Shown one piece after another: positions 14,495 to 27,047 of a stretch of DNA of 62,500 bases. Both the position numbers and the translations under genes were made by a program. The stretch is from Chrysomallon squamiferum. Its lineage: Eukaryota; Mollusca; Gastropoda; Neomphalida; Peltospiridae. Position 1 is the first letter of the stretch. Each line of letters starts with the position of its first letter. The notes under the pieces were generated by a model. That model saw only the letters and a program-made list of their open reading frames with translations, made no database searches and was not told the DNA's origin. The stretch spans positions 3,879,718 through 3,942,217 of the forward strand of contig CM022678.1 of the NCBI GenBank assembly GCA_012295275.1. The letters are read 5' to 3'.

Positions 14495-14790
14495 GTAAAA
14501 CATTTTAAAAACTAGATAACAATAATGGTTAACAGATCAGTATGGAATTGTTTAAAATGCTGGATGAAATTTAGAACAAAGAAAATAGGCTTAACAAAAA
14601 AAAAAAACGTTGTAGAGAGAAAGTTATTATCTGGACTGAATAAAAAGCAGTTATAAAAAGAGATTTTTTGAGAAAAACAAAGTGTATTGTTGTTTTAATG
14701 GACTCTATATTTCTATTAGTCTGTCTTCTGTTTAGAATTATTTTGTTTTATACGTTTGAGACTTTTTTTTTAGCATAATTATACTAAAAG

Positions 14791-14791
14791 A

Positions 14792-14867
<76 letters not shown>
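14791..14867. repeat. (CT)n tract at a deletion junction
   Basis: The sequence before this tract matches 19360-19455 and the sequence after it matches the reverse complement of 11420-11480. It therefore joins two segments that are far apart elsewhere in the cluster. Confidence 0.9.
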
Positions 14868-14869
<2 letters not shown>

Positions 14870-16020
14870 AGCTATCACTTCGACTATTATTACTGTTACT
14901 ACATGGAGAAATAAGGTAACCGGATGTTGGTTACATCTGTTACAAATTAATTTTCTGAAAACGTGTTATAAGATGGATCATGTTACCGGCATAGTCACAA
15001 AATACAATGTGATATTTCCCTTCGTAAAACTAAGTGAAAATGCACATCTGGCTCGATAAAAGTATTTATTTCCATTAAAATGAATATTAAGAAAATGCGT
15101 GTTTTCATGTGGATAGGAATATCACTTATATTCTCACTTAGTTTTAAAATATGAAGTGGATCCTGTCTAAGTTGCGTTCATGTTTTTAATTTCGTATAAT
15201 AAACAAAAATGAAAGTATGGTGTTTGTCAGTAAATTAATCGAAAGGTTTTCAATTCAGTAAGATTCTTGAAATAATTTATATTGTATTAACTGCATTTAT
15301 TTATGATCTATCTTAATTATAAATAAATAAATGATAAAATTAGGATGATTTAAAGAATATAGTATTTCATGAAAAACAATGATGATGAAATGAAAAGCTA
15401 TCGATTATATAGGGAAGATAATTTCATAATAGAAATCTCACAACAAAAGTAATACCCGGTATGCATAGTTTTCAATGGTTAACTTTCGAGTTTGTATGTT
15501 TCTCTGTGAGAAATGACATCACGAAAAACGAGAAATAGCAGTTTCTGTTTATCTTCGTTTCTGAGCAAAGATTTATCGCAATCAAAACAAAAAATAATAG
15601 TAAAATAAAATTACAAAATAAAATTGGAATAACAACAGTGAGTTCCTCTATAGTCGAACTAGTTACACAAAAATAATAATAATAAAATAAAAATAAAAAA
15701 TAAAAAAGTAAAAATAAAAACATAAAAGTAAAATAACATAAAATAAAATATACTGAACCCACCAAAATAAACACAATTTCTAATTTATTAAAACAAAATG
15801 TTGAACAATGTTTCATTCTCTATTGTAAACAACAATTTTGAGAATAGCTGCCGTAACGTATCATTCAGAATCGAAGGGTGAGGATTTTTTGAAATTTGTT
15901 TTGACTATAGGATTACTTCACTTCGGCAACATATTGCATTAACAGGATATAGCTAGCATCATATTAATAAGATCTCACGTTTTATCTCTGATCAAAGCGA
16001 AAACAAAAACACCAGTTGGA

Positions 16021-16090
16021 TATAAATTAGCAAAGTTCGATAACAGTTGTATTCATTTCTTCCTAGAGTTAATCGGCTTACAGCTCAAAT
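16021..16090 (+). promoter_or_regulatory. TATA promoter and noncoding first exon of the right-arm EF-hand gene
   Basis: TATAAATTAG at 16021-16030 is followed by a segment ending CAGCTCAAAT|GTAAGT with the donor at 16091. It is nearly identical to the minus-strand promoter at 10217-10290. Confidence 0.55.
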
Positions 16091-16515
16091 GTAAGTCATA
16101 AAGTTTTTATTTATTCTCATCTCTGTGCTATTATTTAGTGTAATTTGATTTATGTGAACACTCTTAGACAGTTTAAGCTAATAACAGTTGTGAACAGTTT
16201 GTATTTCGTTGTAATAGTTGAAACATCTATCTATCTATCTATCTATCTATCAATCTATCTACATATATTAACGAACACGGATTTTTACTCACATTATTTC
16301 TCTTTTTGTTTTTTAAAAGTTAATGTTTCTGCTCGCACCTAGTTAAAATCTACGATGTAATGGTTAGTCTTCCATTTCAAACAGATTATTTGTTAGATCA
16401 CTTTTTTCTCCCATTGTCTTTCTTCTATTTCTATTTCGAGTTAAATATCTGAAAAAAATAAAATAAAATAAATAAATAAACAAATACATTTAAAACTATT
16501 TCCTTATTTAATTTA

Positions 16516-16535
16516 TAATAATAATAATAATAATA

Positions 16536-16600
<65 letters not shown>
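16516..16600. repeat. ATT array in intron 1 of the right-arm copy
   Basis: AAT units change to about 25 ATT units. The matching introns of the other copies have only 5-7 units. Confidence 0.9.
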
Positions 16601-16603
<3 letters not shown>

Positions 16604-16650
16604 TATTTCATTTTTAATAAAAAAAAATGTTTTGACTATTTCTTGTACAG

Positions 16651-17604
16651 ATGAGAGTTCGTTTTCTTTCTGTATTGGTGGTTGTGTTCGCTGTTCTAAA
16701 TCAGAGCAACGCTTCGATTGGTAGAACTGTCAAAGAGGCTGCAAAATAAAATCCTGGGCTATAGGGAAAGCGATCGGATGGATAGCTTCTACTTTTCTAG
16801 GAAAGCGAGGTATAAATGGAAATTAGGTCTTATTAAATAATGTTTAGTATTAACCATTTATCTGACAGCTGTCTTGAAAATGTAGAATTTGAAAGAATGT
16901 TGTGTTTTGAAAACTCGTTTCAGATGGCAACATGAGGTTACACAGTTCAAAATCTCTAGATCCATATATATAATCTAAATAGAAAAGGGAGAATAAAATT
17001 ATATATTTGAAATTAATACAAAGAACACTTCCTGTATCTTCAGATACAATGTTTCTTACCTGAATATGAAAAATACCTATTTTCCTTTTAACAAAAATTA
17101 TAGTTTACATTTTAGAAATAAGGAAACAGAATCAGCTTCTTTTTTTACTTGGGTACGTGTGTGTGGTTATATGTAATTTCTTAAAACAAAGTTTAATTAC
17201 TGTAATGTTGCTCACTCTTAAATTATAATATACTTAATTCAGTGACTTTATCTGTGGGTATAAACGAATACATTTATTTAAGACGTTTCGGAGATCGACA
17301 CCAACATGGACGGAATCGTGGACCAACAAGAACTTGAACAAATAATGAGTCGACGAGACGCTGAGGATTTTCTGGAACTTCTTAGCGAGGATGGTAAAAC
17401 ATTTTAAAAACTAGATAACAATAATAGTTAACAGATCAGAATTGAATTACTTAAAATGCTGGATGACAGTTAGAACAAAGAAAATAGGCTTAACAAAAAA
17501 AAGAAAAACGTGTCAGAGAGAAAGTTATTATCTGGACTGAGTAAAAAGCAGTTTTAAAAAGAGATATTTTGAGAAAGAAAACTACGTGTATTGTTGTTTT
17601 GATG

Positions 17605-17700
<96 letters not shown>

Positions 17701-17769
17701 AGGAAGAAAACACTATTTACAATAATAATAATGATAATAATAATAATGATGATGGTGATGATGGTTTTG

Positions 17770-17817
<48 letters not shown>

Positions 17818-17906
17818 AATGGAATGATTTTTTGTTCCTAGGAAATTCGAAGATCAGAACTGAGGATTTGGAGCGAATGGTCAGAGAATTGAATACAAAT
17901 GAATGA
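16651..17906 (+). pseudogene. Right-arm EF-hand gene copy with a broken first coding exon
   Basis: All parts of the intact gene are here: ATG exon 16651-16809, EF-hand exon 17283-17393 (loop [12 protein letters not shown]) and last exon 17842-17906 (GNSKIRTEDLERMVREL, stop). The splice sites and promoter are conserved. The ATG exon is 159 nt, whereas the phase requires one base more. The frame meets a TAA shortly after the signal peptide in an A-rich run, and downstream stops follow. The other two exons are undamaged and differ from the intact copy mostly silently. That suggests the break is recent, is allelic, or is a homopolymer sequencing error. As read, only a signal peptide and a dozen residues would be made. 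Confidence 0.6.
17608..17697. repeat. (CT)n tract
   Basis: 90 bp of pure CT in the last intron of the right-arm EF-hand copy, followed by AAT, GAT and ATT arrays up to the last exon. Confidence 0.95.
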
Positions 17907-19455
17907 AAGTAAGGCTTTTTGGGGTAATTCAATTTAACAGTGGGTATGGATCGTATGGTTATTGTTTTATTTTATTTTATTTTTATTTTATTTATATATT
18001 AATTTATTTTTTACTTACTTACTTATTTATTTATTTATTTATTTGTTTCTTTCTTTATTTAATTCGTTACATTTCGGAGTGATTATTATTATCATCATCA
18101 TCATCATCATCATCTTCATCATCATCATCTTCATCATTATTATTATTATTATTATTATTGTTATTATTATTATTATTATTATTTAAAATTTAATGAAACC
18201 TCCCATTTAAATGGCAGTAATCTTTTTTTTATTTTATCTTTTCCTCCCCCTACTCCTCCTCCTCCTCCTCCTGATCTTCTTCTTCTTCTTCTTCTTCATC
18301 TTCTTCTTCTTCATTTTAAGTCAAGACTTGTTGTAGTGTAACAAATACATGTGTAATATAAAAGAAAATTTTTAAGATTCTGAAATTATTATCCCTTTCT
18401 TTTAATGTCGTCTTCTTTTTTTATCAGGTTTCACTTGAAGGACCATGAAGACATCTATTGAGATACAAATAAAATTATGAAACTGAAACTTTTTTTTTTT
18501 TTCTGTTTGTATCTAGGTTATGTATGTAAGTATAAGTGCATCGATGTATGTGCCTATCTATATGTGTATGTGTCTCTGCATGCGATACGTGTTTGTGTAT
18601 TTTGAAGCAACAGAAACAAAATCATTCAGATTTATCATACAAGATTAAAACTTTTTATTCTAGGATAAAAAAACAACAAAAATACAAAAAAAAAAACAAA
18701 AAAAAAAACAAAAACAAAAAACAAACAAACAAGAAAAAAAAAAAGTTCAATAAAGTATTGAAATAGTAAACAGTACAGCTGCGGATTTTCAAAAGAATGA
18801 AACTGCACACACACACACGCACGCACACACACACATAGGCACACGCACGCACGCACGCACACACGCATGCACACACAAACACCCACATAGACATATTAAA
18901 TTTGAATCGTGAGCTGTCCCAAATGCTCTATTTACACAGGCGCATAATTGAAGTGATTAATTAAATTTATTAATAAATTACCTTGGATTACTTTCACAAC
19001 GAGAGTCCGAAAATGTGACCGTCAGTCCTGTCGCAGCCTCGTTCTCGAGCAGACGTCCACTTATCAGTCCCTGTCGTCTGTCTGTCCGACCGTACGTCCG
19101 GATTATCCTTACTGGCACAGGAAGTTTAGGCAACGTGTTTTTCTAACGGTCCCTTTAAATATTCTGCAAGCAGCAAATACTGATCATTAACGACGCGTTA
19201 TAGACTGATGCTGCAGAATTTTTTTTTTCTTTTTTTTCTGTCATTGTAAAATAGTTTGATAATATAATGAAATTACCTATCTATTTGTCAGTAGTATTAT
19301 GAAAGAGTTACGTATCAAAAAAATGAAACAGAATATTTACAACTAGCACACTATGAGAAAAGTTAATATTTCTATTAGTCTCTCTTCTGTTTAGAATTAT
19401 TTTGTTTTATACGTTTGAGACTTTTTTTAGCATAATTATACTAAAAGATTCTCTG

Positions 19456-19576
<121 letters not shown>

Positions 19577-20075
19577 CATAAGCTGTCACTAAGTCTATAA
19601 ACACAATTTGTTTAGATGTTACCGCCACAGCAAGGCGTCCTTAGCGAGAATGATTTCGTGGTTGAGATGAATTTTGATGACGCTGTGTATCGTTCATAGC
19701 CTCGTTGTGAGCACAAATTATTACACTGGTATTTGGAATATTTAAATAACAAACATCTGTTAAACACGTAAGAGGATATTTAGAATTGTAAAGGGGATTA
19801 CAGATAAAAATTGCAGCTTAGTAAAATGAGAGAAAACTTTAAAAAGAAAAAAGATATATGCAACAAGAAAATGTATCAACTTCCAGGCCTGCTCATTTTA
19901 TTGTTCTTTTATCACCATACTTTATTATTAGCAAAGATTATTTGCTAGTAAGAAATAAAATAATAACTTTCATATATAGACATAAACATAGACTTAACTT
20001 TATTCAATTCGCATGTGACGTACGTCTTACAGTTTTAACAATTCTTCAAAATTAAAACTGACTAAAGAATCTTAC

Positions 20076-20192
20076 TTACTGTTTGTCTGTCATATCGACT
20101 AGAGATCGGTCTATTGATATCATGCTGCTAACGTATTCGTTTAAGGAATATTTTCGAAACCCTTCGTTAAATTTCATCAGTTCTTCTTTAGT
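20076..20192 (-). CDS. Possible C-terminal EF-hand-like exon, right-arm copy
   Basis: This is the inverted counterpart of 5570-5685: TKEELMKFNEGFRKYSLNEY, then VSSMISIDRSLVDMTDKQ and a stop. The open frame and stop are kept. Six base differences from the left copy all change an amino acid. Homology with the left arm ends near 20490, so any upstream exon is missing or unrecognised here. Confidence 0.3.
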   Translation of the reverse strand, partial: TKEELMKFNEGFRKYSLNEYVSSMISIDRSLVDMTDKQ

Positions 20193-20625
20193 AGTAGTAG
20201 TAATAATAATAATAATAATAATTATAATAACAACAACAACAACAACAATAAACAACAACAATAATAATAATAATAATAATAATAATATTAATAATAATAA
20301 TAATAACCGACTCGATTTTCATACTTTGTGAAATGAATGTCTTTTTCCAAATATTGGTTATCTCCCTTCATTTGATTTCAATAATGTCCATTGTTTTCCA
20401 AATGTTGGTTATCTCCCTTCATTTGGTTTACGCTGATGCTATCTTTTTCTAAATTTTGGACTCGATCAAGACTGTCTTCTGCCAAATTTTCACACTTTAT
20501 CGCTGATTTAAGTGAACTTAAATACAACAAACTCTAATAATATAGCGTAACTGACTACATTATAAATTTTATACCACAGAAAAATAACGACAAAAAAGAA
20601 TTTGTTGATAATTAATTATTTAAAG

Positions 20626-20659
<34 letters not shown>

Positions 20660-20660
<1 letters not shown>

Positions 20661-20789
20661 CCCCATGTAGTAATAGTAATAATATTCATTGTGATAGCTG
20701 CTGTCTTAGCAGAAGTGTTAGTGGATAATTTTAAATAGTAGTAATACCAACAGTAGTAGTAGTACTAGTAGTAGTAGTATTAGTAGTAC

Positions 20790-20833
<44 letters not shown>

Positions 20834-20870
20834 AAGCAAGGAAGATATGTTCTACTGAACGCTATTTATA
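20660..20870. repeat. Third copy of the arm-end segment with a (TAG)n array
   Basis: The stretch from CATGTAGTAATAGTAATAAT to GGAAGATATGTTCTACTGAA matches 11435-11550 in direct orientation. Part of it also occurs inverted at 14875-14905. An AGT/TAG array (20735-20835) replaces the short AGT run of the other copy. 20870-21700 holds only AT-rich DNA and ATT/ACT arrays (21255-21420). Confidence 0.7.
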
Positions 20871-21379
20871 TATTTCGTCTAAAACTAATACAATGTCACT
20901 TCCAAAGGCTACCCTTATAAATTAGTAACATATAAACATTTCATTAAAAGCAAAGATAAACATTTGATAAAATAAATAAATAACAGTAATAATAATTAAA
21001 ATAATAATGTTTTATACATATCTGAGGGACGCATTATGGATAATTAATTTCACTATCCATCGTAACTCGGGAAAGCTCAGTAATTACGTACATACAAATC
21101 ATGATGAAGTATGTTGTCTGTATTGAAATGAAATTATCTACAGTAAACTCTGTGAAGAGCAGTGGTAATAACTAAAGAAATATATGATTAAAACAAAAAT
21201 AAAAACAAAAACAGGAGAATTTTATTATAATTTTTTATCAGTTACTAATATACATTTACTACTATTACTGTTACTATTAATACTATTGCTAGTAGCAGTA
21301 GCTGTAGTATTACTACTACTGCTGCTACTACTACTACGACGACTACTACTACTACTATTACTATTACTACTACTACTAC

Positions 21380-21418
<39 letters not shown>

Positions 21419-21705
21419 GTGTACTTCATATAAAATAATAAAAATGGTGAGAAATCTGTTCAAACTAAATTAAATTAATTAATATTAAATAAATAAATAA
21501 GTAAATAATAAAAATAAAAAGTTCCTATGGTGCTCTACATGTATAGAGGAAAATCAACAAAGACGAATTAGTATGGCAACTCGGACGAAATGTCCTTATT
21601 TTGGTTATTTATTAAACCGTAACTTCGTTTATTTACCTGATTATGGAATGAAAGAATGACATAGTTGTGACCAGAAAATCGCATAGTACTATCTATATAT
21701 CTGAT

Positions 21706-22073
21706 ATGTCCACAGAACAAACAACGACGGGCGAAAAATCAGAAATGGCTTTAAAAAAATCGTCAGTTGGTTCTGGTTTTGCTACTATTGAACTGGTTAG
21801 TTCCTTAGTAATGGCCGTTTTATCAAAGTTTTGGAAACTTTCTAGCACTGCTTTGTTGATAATTTTGCTTGTGTTTTGGTTTGAAGGCGGCCTTGGTGCG
21901 TCCATAATGCTGATTTTAGCAATAGTTGGTAAGTTGAGTGTCAGTCATAGATCTAAGATCCATTTAAATTACATAAAATCTTCCTCGTTGTCTGAACATT
22001 ATGATTATGTTACAGTTTAAATTAATTATTTTTCTGTTTCATGTTAAATTGGTTGGATGTACCTTTAAATAAA

Positions 22074-22155
<82 letters not shown>

Positions 22156-25100
22156 AGTGAACTGCGTGTTTATTTTTTCTTCAGGTTTGTTTTATCATGC
22201 TCAGGATATGCTTCTGTATCATCCTGATGAGCCGCTGCATTCTCGCCTCTATGTCGAAATGCCAGGCTCACACAACCTCAAGTACGAAAACCATTACATC
22301 AGGACTCGGGACGGCATCACCATCAACGTCGTCTTTGTCAAACACCCCAGTGCAGCTGCCCCAACGATTATTTACTTCCATGGCAATGCAGGAAACATTG
22401 GACATAGGTAGTTATAAAAAAAAGCTTTATTCTCATCTTGATTTCAACCAAATTTATACACAATATCTAGAAAGTTCTGGCTATAAATTATAATGACTAC
22501 GATATTTTTTTCGTTGCCAAAACATTTGGATTTCTTAATAAGGTTTGCTTCAGTTGCATCACAAAATTTATACAGAAACAAATATTTCATTGATATACAA
22601 ATTTCATACTGATGTTGGTGATCATTTTGGATTTTATATATGTGTGTGTGTGTGTGTGTCTGTCTGTACATTTTACACTAGTACATGCTTGTTTACTACT
22701 CTGTTTATGATTTATTTTAGATTAATGAATCTGTTTGGGTTGTATCAGACCTGTGGATTCAGTGTGCTGATGGTAGAGTACAGAGGTTTTGGCAAAAGTG
22801 ATGGCTCCCCGTCGGAACATGGTTTGTTATTGTTATTTTTTTAACAACACCTTGATTCATTTCATGAGATAGCATAAGTCAAAACTGTCATTCAGTGACT
22901 CTTTAATTAATTTTAAAAAAACAGTATGGCGTTGCATTCTTTCTTTCTTTCTGATTTTTTATTTTATTTAAATAATTTTAAAATATATATTTGTGTGTGT
23001 GTGTATATATATATATATTACTTTTTCTTAGAAAGAAACTGAGTAGATTGTATAAAATCAGTCACCAAAGATAAAAATATCTGTATTGTATTATTTCATT
23101 ATTATTATTGTTGTTATTATTAGTTATGTTGTTACTGGTATTATTATCATTATCATCATCATCATTATTGTCTGATAATACAAATAATACTAGTAATAGA
23201 AATGAAAATATATGTTATTGTTATTATTATCATTATTGTTATTAAAAGTAATGTGTTTAAGTAGACTATTTCCTGTTCCACTCATTGCTCTGCATCTGTT
23301 GGGTTGGAACAAAAGTTCTTTAAATGAAATTCAAACACGACATTTAAAAATTTGTGTGCAGATTTATTCCACCATTTTCTTCCATCTTTCATTGTGTGTA
23401 TGTCATGTATGAAAGGAAATTATATGTTCAGCTGCTGAAAAACCTTACAAATGTTTATTCCTACCCAATTGTTTATCACTTTTTAATTTGTATCCACTGT
23501 CTGTAGGACAGTACATAACAAAGATCGTTGCTGCTAATCAAAAAATAATAATTTATCATAATGGTGGAAAAAGGTTTTCTCTGTTATTACCTGCATAGTT
23601 TTTAACCATATATATATATATATTGCTCTCAATAGATTATTTTTGAAAAAAGGTGTCGGCACAATATATGCGTGTATGTGGAGAGAGAGAGAGAGAGAGA
23701 GAGAGATACGCATATATTGTGTTGACACCTTTTTAAAATGCATCTATTGAGACATGAAGAGATTATCAAAACACATTCTGCAGTTCATCAGAGTTCTGTT
23801 TTATTTGTTTTCTCTCATCCAGTCTTTATCAATAATGAAGTATAATGTTCAAAAGAGAGCAGTTAAAAAATAACTCGGTGCCACCAAATTTCTGAAGCTG
23901 TCAGGTGATTGCTTATATGTCAAACTTGTTCAGTTGTTGTCTCTGCAGTTTCTTCTAGCATGACAGCTGTATGTCCACAATGAATGCAATGATGTCATGA
24001 TTCCGTTTGTAAGCGGATAAAATGATGGTGTCAGATGTTCATAAGAGAATTATTTTATTGCTATGAGTAAATAACAAAAGGTCATCCAGAATACTGTAGT
24101 AGTAACTAAAAATGTAAATAATTTTTTTTTGATTAGATCAGTAATATATGCTGGCATGTGCAGTTTGAATCATCAAACATTTCTTTTTTTGTTCACTAAT
24201 TATTATTATTATTATTATTATTAATTTATTTATTTTTATTTTTTTATTTTTTTCAGGTTTTTATTTAGATGCTGAGGCATCAGTTGATTTCCTGCTCAAA
24301 AGATCTGATATAGACAAAAACAAACTGTTTATCTTTGGCCGCTCACTAGGTGGCGCTGTGGCAGTTCACCTTGTTGGTCAGCCTTATTACGCAGGCCTCG
24401 TGAAAGGACTTATCTTAGAGAACACCTTCACATCAATTCCCGATATAGCCAGGTCTTTGTTTCAGCTGAAGATCTTGCAGTACATCCCAGCTTGGTGTTT
24501 TAAAAACCAGGTACGTACATCAGAAGACATCTAAAACCCAGAATTTTAAGTTTTTTGTTTATTTGAAGGTACTACAGGCTTCATTTCAAATAGTCAGTGA
24601 TTCTGCTTCTTTGTTTTTTTTGTAAGAAAAAAAACAAACAACATTTTACAAATTAATTGAAGTATTTTGAGTAGTTGTAGTAGACATTTTTCATAAGAGA
24701 GAAGATGTACAACTGAAATATTGGTAAAGTTTTCAATAAAAATGAAGAGTTGGAGCAGGTTAGTCACAATAAAATGTAATAACTCTGTTTTGTAGTCTTT
24801 TAAATGCATTTGAGTAGGGTTTTTTTGATCGACATACCAAGTACAGTGTTCAGTTCCTATGGTACAAAAAGAAACTGTTGTTTGGGTTTATATAAAACAT
24901 TGAGAGACAAACAGAATATTTCCTGTGTTGTTTCACATGTTTATCAGTCTACTAGTCCTGTTAACAACAGTTTCTGCCATAGTTCAGATCTTTACTGTTC
25001 CGTTTTCACCATTTGAAAACTTGTATCAAAAACCTGATTACATCTTTTTTATTTTTTTTTAAATTTAAATTAGTTTTTTTTTTTTTTTTTTTTTTTTTCT

Positions 25101-26937
25101 CTTTTACTATAGCTTATTTCAGGAACTGAACATGAAATTATTTTTCTTAAATTTATTTAGTTTTTTTCTATGCATTTCTTTTACTGAAATATATTTCAGT
25201 ATTATTATTATTATAACATTTTTTTTTTTTAATTCCTACACTAAAATTATTTCAGAAATCTGAATATTACTTTTCTTTTATTATTATTATTCTTTTTTTT
25301 TTTTTTTTTTGTCTCTTTCACTATGACTAATTTCAGACCTTGAATTTTAAATTATTTAAAAAAAAATTTTTTTTTTTTTTTTTTTTTTTACAGTTTCCTT
25401 CATTAAAACTTATATCCAAAGTGCGATTACCTACTCTGTTTTTGTCAGGTTCAGGAGATCAGCTGGTTCCTCCTAAAATGATGAAAGAGTTGTATGAGGT
25501 GAGTTTATTTACTGTCTGACAAACTTAATCCCTGCACATTAAACTATTTTTATCTTTTATATGTACAAATATATGTATATACATACACACATACATTCAT
25601 GTAAGCACAAGCCTCTTACTTTACTGATGTAATGTATACTTTATTATTAGCAATAGCTGGTTATAAGGAAAAAAAATAAGTAATTGGAAAAAAATTGAAA
25701 AAAACAAAAAGCAACCCAAAAATATGAATGCATACTTATATGTGGACAGTTGTACACATACATATATACATTTCTACACACTGTGTGTGTTTCTAAAATA
25801 TATGTGTGTACATAAAAACAAACATACACACACACTTACATAAACACGTCTTTTCTTTGTTTGTTAAACATAATATGCTGTATTTGTTTCAGAAATCAGT
25901 TAGCTTGTTAAAACATTTTTTTCTCAATTTGACCACACATTTGTACATGCACACACACATATGCAGACACACACACAGACACATGTCTTTGTTTCTTTGT
26001 TGAAAATAATATTTTCTATTATTGTTTCAGAAATCGGGTAGCTCGTTAAAACGTTTTTCCCAGTTTGAGCATGGGACTCACAATGAAACATGGCTGTGTT
26101 CAGGATACTATGAAACTATTCTAAAATTTACTAAAGAGGTGAAGTTTTGTTTCTTTTTAGTTCATTTCTGTTAAATAAATTGTCGAATATTGTTGTTCAG
26201 TTTCTGGTTACTACGAAACTGTTGTAAAATTTACTAAAGAGGTGAATTTGTTTTTATTAATCTTTTCTTTTTCATTTTTTTTTTAAGTACATTCTTGGAT
26301 GTTACCACTATGTTTCTGGTTGTTACAAAACTATTTTAAATGTGATATTTTGCTTGTTTTCAACTTTTTTCTTTTCAATAAATTGTTTAATGTTGCTGTC
26401 AGGTTTCTGGTTACTAGGAAATTATGCAAAGGTTTACTAGAGAGATGACATTTTTTATCACTTTTAGTTTATTTCTTTTAAACATATCTTTTTAGTCTAG
26501 ATATAAGATCACATTTGAAAGATATTTGTTTGTGCTTTTTCTGTTAGGTTTATAGAAACAAAATGTTTTGCGTAGTATGTTTATTTATTTACAAAATTAC
26601 TTTTATTGATAATTAATTCGTATACAAGTAGTTAGTTTCTAATCAATGCATATGTATGGGAAGTGGGGAGAGAGAGAGTTAGTTAATATGTGTATTTGTA
26701 TGTGTGTATGTGTATTTATATGTGTGTGTGTGTATGTGTCTGTTTTATGTCTTTCTTCAGCACACTGGTGTGTTTGCGTTGAAATATTCAAAATGTAAAA
26801 TCTTCTTGGCCACATTTTGTATAATTATCTCCCTTTGCACTGTTCTTCAGGTTTTGTCAAAAACTCCGGACCAGCTGTGTGAGATGTCGGACACAGTGTC
26901 ACTCAACATAGAAGGAAAAGAAATTAAAACAGTCTAA
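21706..26937 (+). CDS. ABHD13: ABHD13-like alpha/beta-hydrolase, complete, 7 exons
   Basis: Exons: 21706-21928, 22185-22407, 22721-22821, 24257-24510, 25394-25498, 26031-26138 and 26851-26937. They total 1101 nt and encode 366 residues; the human protein is 337 (family knowledge). All junction phases agree. The N-terminal 75 residues contain hydrophobic helices (LIILLVFWFE, IMLILAIVG), as in the single-pass membrane anchor of ABHD13. HGNAGN (140-145) is the oxyanion loop. GRSLGG places the nucleophile at Ser212, SGSGDQLVPP the acid at Asp289 and GTHNETW the base at His319. A serine hydrolase of the endomembrane system is expected; the substrate is not known to me. The intron 3 donor, GTTTGT, is weak. 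The last exon encodes a divergent tail. Confidence 0.95.
22079..22154. repeat. (CT)n tract in ABHD13 intron 1
   Basis: About 76 bp, ending 30 bp before the exon 2 acceptor, so it may act as an extended polypyrimidine tract. Confidence 0.95.
23298..23400 (+). mobile_element. Mariner-like terminal sequence in ABHD13 intron 3
   Basis: TTGGGTTGGAACAAAAGTTC resembles the outer end of mariner-family inverted repeats (GGTTGGxxAAxAAGTTC). The following sequence has no intact transposase. Decayed insertion, inferred from the end only. Confidence 0.3.
23627..23752. repeat. Hairpin: about 48-bp inverted arms around a (GA)n loop
   Basis: Left arm 23627-23676 starts TCTCAATAGAT and includes AAAAAGGTGTC and CACAATATATGCGT. 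Right arm 23706-23752 is its reverse complement with a few mismatches. A 28-bp GA tract separates them. It may be a small foldback element inserted in ABHD13 intron 3. Confidence 0.75.
25889..25945 (+). pseudogene. Decayed copy of the start of ABHD13 exon 6
   Basis: TTTCAG|AAATCAGTTAGCTTGTTAAA mirrors the true exon 6 start at 26031 (AAATCGGGTAGCTCGTTAAA) and continues for about 45 bp before diverging. Acceptor-like sequence is retained. Confidence 0.6.
26200..26446 (+). pseudogene. Three decayed tandem copies of the end of ABHD13 exon 6
   Basis: After the true exon 6 end (GGATACTATGAAACTATT to AAAGAG|GTGAAG), similar stretches recur. One is at about 26206 (GGTTACTACGAAACTGTTGT to AAAGAG|GTGAAT), one at about 26318 (GGTTGTTACAAAACTATTTT) and one at about 26408 (GGTTACTAGGAAATTATGC). 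Each is separated by about 90-110 bp of similar T-rich intron. The first retains an upstream CAG and a donor. Confidence 0.65.
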
Positions 26938-27004
26938 TTGTTATCTATTCAAATACATTTCCAGTATTTCTACCTGTCCATATTATCAGCTACACATAAT
27001 ATAG

Positions 27005-27047
<43 letters not shown>

